Part shown: one piece after another, positions 1 through 5,179 of the stretch
Layout of the letters: each line of letters begins with the position of its first letter
How positions within the stretch are numbered: the stretch's first letter is position 1
Assembly (NCBI GenBank): GCA_002390305.1
Contig: DGPE01000020.1
Span: forward strand, 1-8,505
Direction of reading: 5' to 3'
Source of the DNA: Micrococcales bacterium UBA4448
GTDB lineage: Bacteria; Actinomycetota; Actinomycetes; Actinomycetales; Microbacteriaceae
DNA length: 8,505 bases
Position numbers and translations under genes: made by a program
Notes under the pieces: generated by a model
The model's input: the letters and a program-made list of their open reading frames with translations, nothing else
Database searches by the model: none
Told to the model about the DNA's origin: nothing

Positions 1-884
1 AATAACAGCCTTCGGGTATGGTGGCCAGCGTCCACAACCTTTGGTTGAATCCTGACGGTGTGTTTGTCTTGGTCTTTGACCATCCCGAGTTCTTGAATAT
101 CGAATCCAAGATCATTTAGCCGTTGAACTCTCCTGGAAATTTTCCAGCGCTCACTTTCATCGAAAGTTTCATCGGATGTGAGTTCTCGCCAAAGCTCGTG
201 ATACTTATCCACGATTCGTTGGCTCACAGCGCCCGGATCAATGTCTGTGGCCTTACCGGAGGCAAGGAGGTCCATGAGCTCTCCGGCAATGTTTACTCGA
301 CCGATCTCTAAGTCATTTTCTCGCTGACCATTTGAAAGCCTGCTGTCGTAGAGATGTCCCGTTTCAGCATCGACCAGGTACGCGGCAAACTGGCCGGCAT
401 CGCGTCGGAACAAAGTGTTGGAAAGGGACACATCTCCCCAGAAAAAGCCAGAGAGGTGCAGTCTCACAAGTAGAAGAGCAAGAGCATCAACCAGCCGGTT
501 TGCAGTCTGCTCTCTAAGACCCTGAGACCACATCGCTCGGTAGGGCAGCGAGAACTTCAGGTGCCTAGTAAGTAGAACGGCAGGCAGCGGATTACCAGCG
601 CCATCGTCGCGGTCGTTTATTATCGCAAATGCTTCAACGCACGGGATATCCAGTTTTTCAAGCTTGCGTAGCATGTCGTACTCACGCTTAGCGAGTTCAA
701 ACAGCGTTTCCTTTATTGCCACCACATGGTCATTTAAGTGAGCAAATCTCACCGTGTGACGAGACAGCCCTTTTGGCAATGCGGCAATGTTCTCTTTTGG
801 CCAGTTCTCAAGCGGCAAATGCCACGGCAGATCCAGCAGTGCTGGTTCCGCCGTGGCAGCCGTAATGTTAAGTGCAGAAGGCAT
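1..884 (-). CDS. DUF4032 family protein with kinase-like fold (C-terminus beyond window)
   Basis: Starts at the ATG at 884-882 and stays open to base 1 (294 codons seen, no stop), so the C-terminus is missing. The protein begins MPSALNITAATAEPALLDLP and matches my memory of actinobacterial DUF4032 proteins, with blocks such as LPWHLPLENWP and WGDVSLSNTLFRRDAG. Kinase-fold landmarks are visible: VAIKE with Lys58 (beta-3 lysine position), Glu68 in KREYDML (alpha-C position), LHLSGFFWGDVSLSN with Asp151 and Asn156 (catalytic-loop positions) and LVDAET with Asp172 (DFG-aspartate position). A kinase or pseudokinase role is inferred; the substrate is unknown. No signal peptide or membrane segment is seen, so it is probably cytoplasmic. 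The start lies 7 bp after the ATPase stop, with only a weak AGGG-type ribosome site overlapping that stop, which suggests translational coupling within one operon. Confidence 0.88.
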   Translation of the reverse strand, partial: MPSALNITAATAEPALLDLPWHLPLENWPKENIAALPKGLSRHTVRFAHLNDHVVAIKETLFELAKREYDMLRKLEKLDIPCVEAFAIINDRDDGAGNPLPAVLLTRHLKFSLPYRAMWSQGLREQTANRLVDALALLLVRLHLSGFFWGDVSLSNTLFRRDAGQFAAYLVDAETGHLYDSRLSNGQRENDLEIGRVNIAGELMDLLASGKATDIDPGAVSQRIVDKYHELWRELTSDETFDESERWKISRRVQRLNDLGFDIQELGMVKDQDKHTVRIQPKVVDAGHHTRRLL

Positions 885-891
885 TGAAGCC

Positions 892-1965
892 CTAGTTCAG
901 GCGCTCGCCGGTTTCTCCGTCAAACACGTGGACGAACTCTGGGTCTGCCTGAAGGTGAATCTTGTCACCGGCCTTCGGGTGGTCAACTGGATCTACGCGA
1001 ACAACAATATCTTGTTCGACGCCATCATGCTGCGCACGACCGTAAAGGAAGCCGTCGCTACCTAGCTCTTCAACTACGTCGACGTCCACTACCAGTCCGT
1101 GTGCCGCTGGGGTCATCTTTTCTGGACGCACTCCAACGGTGACAGTTTTCCCGGTGGCCTTCGAGAGGATGTCTTTTGAAATCGGTAGCACCGCATCTCC
1201 AAATTGAACTCCTCCCTCGATGATTGGGAGCTGAACTAGGTTCATCGCAGGGGAGCCGATGAAGCCAGCTACGAAAACGTTTTGTGGACGGTCATATAGG
1301 TTGCGAGGAGTATCGACCTGCTGCAGCAGCCCATCTTTCAATACAGCCACCCGGTCACCCATGGTCATAGCCTCAACCTGGTCGTGGGTCACGTAAACGG
1401 TGGTGACTCCAAGACGCCGCTGAAGCGAAGCAATCTGGGTACGGGTTTGAACTCTTAGCTTTGCGTCCAAGTTTGAAAGTGGCTCGTCCATTAGGAAGAC
1501 CTGAGGCTGACGAACAATGGCACGACCCATGGCGACTCGTTGACGCTGACCGCCCGAGAGGGCCTTTGGCTTGCGGTTCAAGTAAGGCTCAAGGTCCAAG
1601 AGTTTTGCAGCTTCAAGAACGCGCTCGGCACGCTCTTCCTTGTTGATGCCGGCGATTTTAAGAGCAAATCCCATGTTCTCTGCAACGGTCATATGCGGGT
1701 ATAGAGCGTAGTTTTGGAAAACCATAGCGATGTCTCTGTCCTTAGGTGGGACATCGGTGACTTCCCTGTCTCCAATGTAGATGCCACCTTCGTTTACTTC
1801 TTCCAGGCCTGCCAACATTCGCAATGATGTCGACTTACCGCAACCTGAAGGACCAACGAGTACGAGGAACTCACCGTCTTTTACTTCAAGGTTTAGTTTG
1901 TCTACTGCTGGTTTTGTTCCGCCCGGGTAAACCCTCGATGCGTCTTTGAATGAAACTGATGCCAT
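892..1965 (-). CDS. ugpC: Sugar ABC transporter ATP-binding protein, UgpC/MsmK/MsiK family
   Basis: A 357-residue ATPase that would energise CUT1-type (oligosaccharide or glycerol-phosphate) importers at the inner face of the membrane. Seen in order: Walker A GPSGCGKST (residues 38-46), Q-loop Gln84 in VFQNYALYPHMTV, signature LSGGQ (136-140), Walker B VFLMDEP (156-162), D-loop SNLDA and switch His194 in VTHDQ. A C-terminal regulatory (TOBE/MOP-like) domain follows from about residue 235, including VGVRPEKM. The length is normal for the family. The reading frame is open upstream to 2049, but the ATG at 1965 is preferred because AAGGAG (1972-1977) sits 6 nt before it and MASVSFKDASRVYPG is the family N-terminus. 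No permease or binding protein is adjacent, which is typical of the shared ATPase MsiK in actinobacteria; the substrate therefore cannot be read from this window. Confidence 0.95.
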   Translation of the reverse strand: MASVSFKDASRVYPGGTKPAVDKLNLEVKDGEFLVLVGPSGCGKSTSLRMLAGLEEVNEGGIYIGDREVTDVPPKDRDIAMVFQNYALYPHMTVAENMGFALKIAGINKEERAERVLEAAKLLDLEPYLNRKPKALSGGQRQRVAMGRAIVRQPQVFLMDEPLSNLDAKLRVQTRTQIASLQRRLGVTTVYVTHDQVEAMTMGDRVAVLKDGLLQQVDTPRNLYDRPQNVFVAGFIGSPAMNLVQLPIIEGGVQFGDAVLPISKDILSKATGKTVTVGVRPEKMTPAAHGLVVDVDVVEELGSDGFLYGRAQHDGVEQDIVVRVDPVDHPKAGDKIHLQADPEFVHVFDGETGERLN

Positions 1966-1971
1966 GATATT

Positions 1972-1977
1972 CTCCTT
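1972..1977 (-). promoter_or_regulatory. Strong ribosome binding site of the ABC ATPase gene
   Basis: AAGGAG on the minus strand lies 6 nt upstream of the ATG at 1965. It is the clearest Shine-Dalgarno of the minus-strand genes here and decides the start of the ATPase against the longer open frame to 2049. Confidence 0.85.
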
Positions 1978-1979
1978 CA

Positions 1980-1997
1980 CCGGCAGGTACGTGCCGG
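1980..1997. repeat. Inverted repeat CCGGCA-N6-TGCCGG in the ATPase leader
   Basis: Perfect 6-bp arms at 1980-1985 and 1992-1997. The element ends 2 nt upstream of the ATPase Shine-Dalgarno, so as RNA it would form a GC-rich stem beside the ribosome site. It could modulate translation or serve as a protein site; no direct evidence for either. Confidence 0.45.
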
Positions 1998-2013
1998 ACG
2001 ATCCATTGTGATA

Positions 2014-2036
2014 GGTGTTCGTCTTTAACGAACACC
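2014..2036. promoter_or_regulatory. Inverted repeat GGTGTTCGT-N5-ACGAACACC, candidate operator or leader hairpin
   Basis: Perfect 9-bp arms (2014-2022 and 2028-2036) around a 5-nt spacer, in the divergent region between the ATPase and dsbA-like genes. A possible minus-strand -10 for the ATPase (TATGGT, 2039-2034) overlaps its dsbA-side arm, so a bound repressor would block that promoter. If transcription starts further upstream, it would instead be a stable hairpin in the mRNA leader. No U-tract follows, so it is not a standard terminator. Confidence 0.5.
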
Positions 2037-2046
2037 ATAAGTATGA

Positions 2047-2068
2047 CACTCCAATTAGAATTGGAGTG
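2047..2068. promoter_or_regulatory. Inverted repeat CACTCCAATT-N2-AATTGGAGTG, candidate operator
   Basis: Perfect 10-bp arms (2047-2056 and 2059-2068) with a 2-nt centre. On the plus strand its middle contains TAGAAT (2056-2061), a good actinobacterial -10 hexamer that would serve the dsbA-like gene 43 nt downstream. A dimeric regulator bound here would cover that promoter. No recognisable -35 was found at the matching distance. The regulator is unknown. Confidence 0.5.
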
Positions 2069-2103
2069 CCTCGTAATCAAGCTGATACCTAAGGACATAA
2101 CGG

Positions 2104-2952
2104 ATGACTTTTAATGACAAGCCAACTCGATCTGAAAAGCGCGAGGTGGCAAGGGACAAAGCTCGCGCGTTACGGCAGGAAACTGCAAAGCGTGAAAAGC
2201 GAAATCGCATCTTGATTCAGCTTTCAGTTGTGCTTGTTACCCTTGGCCTCGTCGGCGGTATTGCGGCGGTTGTCATTGTTGATGCGGCCAACCGTGCCGA
2301 TGCTCCGGTTGTTGGCGACTCACCAGCGAACCTAACTGCCCTTGGTGGACTTAAGGTGGGTGTCGGGCTTCAGGCATTCACAGCCAGTAATACACCAACT
2401 CCAGATGCCGCTGAAGAGACCCCAGAGATTCAGATTTATGTCGACTACCAGTGTCCAATTTGTCAAGCCTTTGATGTTCCCAACTCAGCACAAATGCGCT
2501 CATGGGCGGATATCGGTGCAGCGACCATTGAGATTCGTCCAATCTCATTCCTTGATCGAGCATCTTTGAACGAATACTCCTCGAGGGCTGCCAACTCAGC
2601 ATTCTGTGTTGCAAACTTCGAGCCAGACGCATTTTTTGACTACCACGAACTTTTGATGCTGAACCAGCCAGAAGAGGGCACCAGCGGACACGATGACGAT
2701 CAGTTATTCGCCTATGCCGAGGAGGCCAGGGCTGGAACTGAAGAAGTTAAGGGCTGCATTCAAGCCAAGAGCTTTGGTGACTATGTAGAGCAGCACACTC
2801 AGAGGGTTCTTTCAGAACCTCAAGATGGTGTCAGCGTTTCGGGGACGCCAACAATTTTGGTGAACGGAAACCAATACACCTGGGCAACTGGCAATGACCT
2901 TGTGTCAGCCGAACGTTTCGCCCAGTTTGTTCAGCTGGCAACCGCTCAGTAA
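2104..2952 (+). CDS. Membrane-anchored DsbA-family thioredoxin-fold protein
   Basis: A 282-residue extracytoplasmic thiol-disulfide oxidoreductase-like protein. The first ~35 residues are highly charged and face the cytoplasm (KREVARDKARALRQETAKRE). One hydrophobic segment follows (about residues 36-59), then a short linker and a DsbA-like domain. The active-site motif is C117-P-I-C120 within YVDYQCPICQ, and the cis-proline loop is SGTPT (Pro249). Two further cysteines, Cys168 and Cys218, may form a structural disulfide. The start is supported by AAGGA at 2091-2095, 8 nt before the ATG. It is transcribed divergently from the ABC ATPase across a control region with inverted repeats and ends flush against the next, convergent gene. 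The likely role is oxidising or isomerising exported proteins; no DsbB or VKOR partner is present in the window. The charged N-terminus and single anchor resemble actinobacterial 'thioredoxin domain-containing' DsbA proteins. Confidence 0.9.
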   Translation: MTFNDKPTRSEKREVARDKARALRQETAKREKRNRILIQLSVVLVTLGLVGGIAAVVIVDAANRADAPVVGDSPANLTALGGLKVGVGLQAFTASNTPTPDAAEETPEIQIYVDYQCPICQAFDVPNSAQMRSWADIGAATIEIRPISFLDRASLNEYSSRAANSAFCVANFEPDAFFDYHELLMLNQPEEGTSGHDDDQLFAYAEEARAGTEEVKGCIQAKSFGDYVEQHTQRVLSEPQDGVSVSGTPTILVNGNQYTWATGNDLVSAERFAQFVQLATAQ

Positions 2953-3447
2953 TTACCCTCTTGTGATCGAGGTGGTTTGTTCCAACTCAACTGTGGTCTC
3001 GTTTCCTAGTATGTCTCGGAGCTCAACTGACCATTTACAGTTCGTGCCTGCAAAACCCGCGGGGATTCTCCCGGTGCCTTGAAAAGCAATGTTTTCACTG
3101 GTCCCTTCCCAACTGCCCTGCCAGCTCGGTGAGCCTGGCATAATTCCGAAGCTCACCAGGTTTGCTTCGTTGGACGTGAAGCCCAGATACATCTGAAGAT
3201 GCGGACTACCGTCTTGTTTGCACAAGAACTGTGCATGGCGAATTGGCCTCGAATCACTCAGTGAGCCCGAGTACGTCAGAGTGATGCCAGAATCGGAAAG
3301 CGAAGAAGATTTTGGTGTAATCGTGAAGTTTGAGATCACAGGTGGCTCATCGTCGCTTGAGTAAATCAACAAAGCGCCTGTGGCAAGCAAAGCCGGTATC
3401 AGGTAGAAGTAAGTGGTTTTGTTTTGCAGAATTCTTTTTAGGAGCAC
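2953..3447 (-). CDS. Small exported or membrane-anchored beta-rich protein, function unknown
   Basis: A 164-residue protein I do not recognise as a named family. It has a short basic N-terminus (LLKRILQNK), one hydrophobic segment (about residues 13-29) and then an extracytoplasmic part starting YSSDDEPPVISNFTI. That part is rich in Ser, Thr and Gly with alternating hydrophobics, and ends with LRDILGNETTVELEQT. The D-x-x-GN-x-T pattern is common at the end of bacterial Ig-like beta-sandwich domains, so such a fold is a plausible inference. It has exactly two cysteines, Cys76 and Cys137, which could form a disulfide. The start is a GTG with no Shine-Dalgarno, but TAGCAT lies 7 nt upstream, consistent with leaderless initiation. 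Its stop abuts the stop of the convergent dsbA-like gene. A decayed paralogue lies at 3729-3906. Confidence 0.75.
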   Translation of the reverse strand: MLLKRILQNKTTYFYLIPALLATGALLIYSSDDEPPVISNFTITPKSSSLSDSGITLTYSGSLSDSRPIRHAQFLCKQDGSPHLQMYLGFTSNEANLVSFGIMPGSPSWQGSWEGTSENIAFQGTGRIPAGFAGTNCKWSVELRDILGNETTVELEQTTSITRG

Positions 3448-3454
3448 GCCGACA

Positions 3455-3460
3455 ATGCTA
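3455..3460 (-). promoter_or_regulatory. Putative -10 box (TAGCAT) for a leaderless transcript
   Basis: TAGCAT on the minus strand ends exactly 7 nt before the GTG at 3447. TANNNT at this distance is the usual arrangement for leaderless mRNAs in actinobacteria. There is no ribosome site before the GTG and no other in-frame start before the upstream stop. No good -35 was found. Confidence 0.5.
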
Positions 3461-3521
3461 GCTCGTGCGTCAAAGACACTGGTAGGCTTCCAGCCGAAGC
3501 AGATTGGGTATCACGCTTCAG

Positions 3522-3594
3522 GCCGACCTGGCGCAATTGGTAGCGCACCACTCTTGTAAAGTGGGGGTTACGGGTTCGAGTCCCGTGGTCGGCT
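3522..3594 (+). tRNA. tRNA-Thr(UGU), copy 1
   Basis: A complete 73-nt cloverleaf folded by hand. Acceptor GCCGACC/GGTCGGC has 7 perfect pairs, D stem GCGC/GCGC encloses AATTGGTA, anticodon stem CCACT/AGTGG carries loop CTTGTAA with anticodon TGT at 3555-3557, and T stem ACGGG/CCCGT carries loop TTCGAGT. The discriminator is T, and CCA is not encoded. Anticodon UGU reads the threonine codon ACA. A T6 run at 3607-3612 lies shortly after the gene and may help termination. An upstream TAGGCT at 3483-3488 is a possible -10. The sequence is identical to copy 2 at 5102-5174. Confidence 0.97.
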
Positions 3595-3599
3595 CTCTA
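3522..3599 (+). repeat. 78-bp direct repeat, left copy (tRNA-Thr plus CTCTA)
   Basis: Identical to 5102-5179 over the whole tRNA plus five 3' flanking bases (CTCTA); the bases on both outer sides differ. Together the two copies bracket a 1,580-bp segment. Recombination between them would delete the interior and leave one intact tRNA. Confidence 0.95.
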
Positions 3600-3621
3600 A
3601 GAAAGCTTTTTTCCTCGCTAA

Positions 3622-3635
3622 GGGTTGTCAAACCC
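3622..3635. repeat. Small hairpin GGGTT-GTCA-AACCC downstream of tRNA-Thr copy 1
   Basis: A 5-bp perfect stem with a 4-nt loop, 27 bp after the tRNA. No U-run follows on either strand, so it is at most a weak processing or termination aid after the T6 run at 3607-3612. Confidence 0.25.
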
Positions 3636-3728
3636 GTGAAGCAAATAGATGTCAGTCTCAATCCAATTGAGCTCATTGAAAAAGAGTTCTCCGGCCTACA
3701 TTCCGGCAAGCCCGGATTGAGCAGCATT

Positions 3729-3906
3729 TCAGGAGGTCAGAGTGCGGCAGACAATTCCCTCAGAGAGATAGCAGACTTTTGGAAAAACTGGCCTCTGATA
3801 GCTCAGGAGGGTTCGAATCGGAGTTGTAGTACCAGAGACCTCCGCCAATTACTAATAGGCCACTGGAGTACTTCACAAGTTTCCGACGATGCCTGCGCTC
3901 TTTCAT
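3729..3906 (-). pseudogene. Frameshifted, truncated paralogue of the small exported protein at 2953-3447
   Basis: From the ATG at 3906 the frame reads MKERRHRRKLVKYSSGLLVI and on through GGGLWYYNSDSNPPELSEAS to a stop at 3760-3762. The intact neighbour has the same layout: basic start, hydrophobic stretch GALLIY, then SSDDEPPVIS against NSDSNPPELS here. If one T is removed from the T5 run at about 3783-3787, the frame continues FPKVCYLSEGIVCRTLTS, which parallels TPKSSSLSDSGITLTYS of the intact protein, and ends at TGA 3731-3729. The upstream bases also resemble the intact copy (CCAGTG, a TANNNT box, then CGGCGT before the start). The last roughly 100 residues are missing. It is most simply a dead duplicate, though a 48-residue membrane peptide could still be made. 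A TTG at 3945 would extend the N-terminus by 13 residues. Confidence 0.55.
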
Positions 3907-4023
3907 GACGCCGTTGAGCCTATTTGCTTCTCGAGTCACTGGCAATCAGTCGAGCACAAACCAGAACCCCATCTAATCGGGAGAGCCAAGTGCTACTCAT
4001 GAGGATGGAGCAGTTCGTGGTAC

Positions 4024-4974
4024 TCACCGGCTACTGAAGGGCACTCCACCGAAATATTTCATGCCGTTGTCACAGGCTATTGTCACGACGCGTTTACCTG
4101 GGCCAAGCTCGGAGGCAATCTCAAGAGCGGCTGCCACATTCAAACCGGTCGAAGAGCCCGCCAGTATCCCCTCTTCTCTGGCTAGCCTTCTGCAAGTCTC
4201 GAAAGCTAACTCCTGATCCAGCGCTCTTGACTCGTCAATAAGGTTTAAATCCAGGAAAGGCGGCACGAAGCCCAGAGCCACGCCATCAATTTTGTGCCCA
4301 CCTCCGTGTCCGCGAGTAAGACGGGGTGATTGCTCAGGTTCCAGGGCGATAACTCTAGGCTTTGCACCTGCGGAGAACAGGCCATCTCGGCTCCCCATTA
4401 GTGACCCACCGGTTCCCACTGCCGCGCAGTAAACGTCTATCTCGGGACCAATTTCAGACACGATTTCACTACCGATTCCCTTGTAGCTTGGTCGCACATC
4501 GGGGGACGCAAACTGGTCGAAGTAGTGAACTTGCTCCTCTTCGACCATGCGCATTGTGGTGATCTTTAGCTCCTCAAATAGTTCTGGCGTCAGCCTTGAG
4601 TCCTCAGACTCAACAAGAACCAACTCTGCCCCGAAAGCCCGCATTGATTCGAGCTTGTTTTGAGCAAATGCGTTTGATGTGACTGCAGTGAACTTCAGAC
4701 CTAGAATGCTGGACGCAAAAGCCAGGGAAGTGCCCGTGCTTCCTCCGGTGTACTCACAGATTCGGTCACCCTCTTTAAGCTCTCCCCGCGCTATCTTGGC
4801 CGCCAGCACTCCAGCGACCATGCGGTCTTTATACGACCCCGTGGGATTGTTCCCCTCGTACTTGACCCACACTTCCGCTTGATCCTTTGAGGTCATTCTT
4901 TTCAGCTGCACAAGCGGGCTTTGTCCGATCGAGCTAAGAAATTGCAAGGCGACCCTCTCGACTGTGAATTTCAC
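4024..4974 (-). CDS. PLP-dependent cysteine synthase family enzyme
   Basis: A 316-residue fold-type II PLP enzyme of the O-acetylserine sulfhydrylase/cystathionine beta-synthase group, cytoplasmic. The Schiff-base lysine is Lys49 in NPTGSYKDRM. The substrate loop EYTGGSTGTSLAFAS and the phosphate-binding loop AVGTGGSLMG (GTGGT-like) are present, as are GSSTGLNVAAAL and a C-terminal ACDNGMKYFGG. The NPTGSYKDR form, instead of NPGGSVKDR, marks a subfamily distinct from classical CysK, so the exact beta-replacement or elimination reaction is uncertain. Two starts are possible: GTG at 4974 with TAACAT 5 nt upstream (leaderless-like), or TTG at 4947 with GAGAGGG 5 nt upstream, which gives MQFLSSIGQSPLVQL. 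The gene lies between the two identical tRNA-Thr genes, next to a pseudogene and without metabolic partners, which suggests recent arrival or rearrangement. Confidence 0.88.
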   Translation of the reverse strand: MKFTVERVALQFLSSIGQSPLVQLKRMTSKDQAEVWVKYEGNNPTGSYKDRMVAGVLAAKIARGELKEGDRICEYTGGSTGTSLAFASSILGLKFTAVTSNAFAQNKLESMRAFGAELVLVESEDSRLTPELFEELKITTMRMVEEEQVHYFDQFASPDVRPSYKGIGSEIVSEIGPEIDVYCAAVGTGGSLMGSRDGLFSAGAKPRVIALEPEQSPRLTRGHGGGHKIDGVALGFVPPFLDLNLIDESRALDQELAFETCRRLAREEGILAGSSTGLNVAAALEIASELGPGKRVVTIACDNGMKYFGGVPFSSR

Positions 4975-4979
4975 AAACT

Positions 4980-4985
4980 ATGTTA
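4980..4985 (-). promoter_or_regulatory. Possible -10 box (TAACAT) for the PLP enzyme gene
   Basis: TAACAT on the minus strand lies 5 nt before the GTG at 4974. TTGGGC (5010-5005 on the minus strand) sits 19 nt upstream as a poor -35. The spacing would allow an almost leaderless transcript; the alternative TTG start with its own ribosome site keeps this uncertain. Confidence 0.3.
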
Positions 4986-5008
4986 CCTGCGTGTGGCGAA
5001 TTGTGCCC

Positions 5009-5049
5009 AACCGTCAAACGGAAGGAAAACCTGGTTGAAGTTGACGGTT
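5009..5049. promoter_or_regulatory. Inverted repeat AACCGTCAA-N23-TTGACGGTT between the PLP enzyme gene and tRNA-Thr copy 2
   Basis: Perfect 9-bp arms (5009-5017 and 5041-5049), each offering TTGACG outward on opposite strands. It lies in the 127-bp gap shared by the PLP enzyme gene (leftward) and tRNA copy 2 (rightward). The right-hand TTGACG could be a -35 for the tRNA, but no convincing -10 sits 16-18 nt after it (CTATTT is 20 nt away). It could be an operator or paired promoter elements. Confidence 0.4.
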
Positions 5050-5101
5050 TCGAGAGAAATCTGCCCCTATTTCCACCAAGCGGCTGGGAGTAATGCCGCC
5101 A

Positions 5102-5174
5102 GCCGACCTGGCGCAATTGGTAGCGCACCACTCTTGTAAAGTGGGGGTTACGGGTTCGAGTCCCGTGGTCGGCT
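5102..5174 (+). tRNA. tRNA-Thr(UGU), copy 2
   Basis: The same 73-nt cloverleaf as at 3522-3594, with no base differences and anticodon TGT at 5135-5137. The 5' flanking sequence is unrelated to that of copy 1. The 3' end lies only 2 bp from the stop codon of the convergent desaturase gene, so there is no room for a separate terminator before it. A small inverted repeat (AGCTTC-N6-GAAGCT, 5179-5196) lies just downstream, inside the desaturase coding end. Confidence 0.97.
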
Positions 5175-5179
5175 CTCTA
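5102..5179 (+). repeat. 78-bp direct repeat, right copy (tRNA-Thr plus CTCTA)
   Basis: Identical to 3522-3599. The shared CTCTA tail contains, on the minus strand, the TAG stop codon of the desaturase gene (5177-5179). Confidence 0.95.

Noticed and set aside
2014..2036. LexA/SOS box reading of the GTTCG...CGAAC repeat
   Set aside because: Actinobacterial LexA boxes read GAAC-N4-GTTC; here the halves are in the opposite order and too far apart.
1966..2049. 28-residue N-terminal extension of the ABC ATPase to an upstream start at 2049
   Set aside because: The extension is not family-like and runs through the inverted repeat at 2014-2036, whereas the ATG at 1965 has a strong ribosome site at the right distance.
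3636..3785. Plus-strand stretch reading SLNPIELIEKEFSGLHSGKP then LSSISGGQSAADNSLREI, faintly like the start of a photolyase-type FAD-binding domain
   Set aside because: The resemblance rests on a short GGQSAAD-like block, there is no ribosome site or -10, and the same bases are better explained by the frameshifted paralogue on the minus strand. A profile search with this peptide would settle it.
3504..3908. Plus-strand open frame of 134 codons running through tRNA-Thr copy 1
   Set aside because: Its first part is simply translated tRNA (QLVAHHSCKVGVTGSSPVVG), a well-known artefact. The rest overlaps the pseudogene on the other strand.
3522..5179. Integrative element with att sites and integrase
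   Set aside because: The whole tRNA is repeated rather than just its 3' end, and no integrase, excisionase or transposase is encoded in the 1,580-bp interior; only a duplication or non-autonomous origin can be argued.
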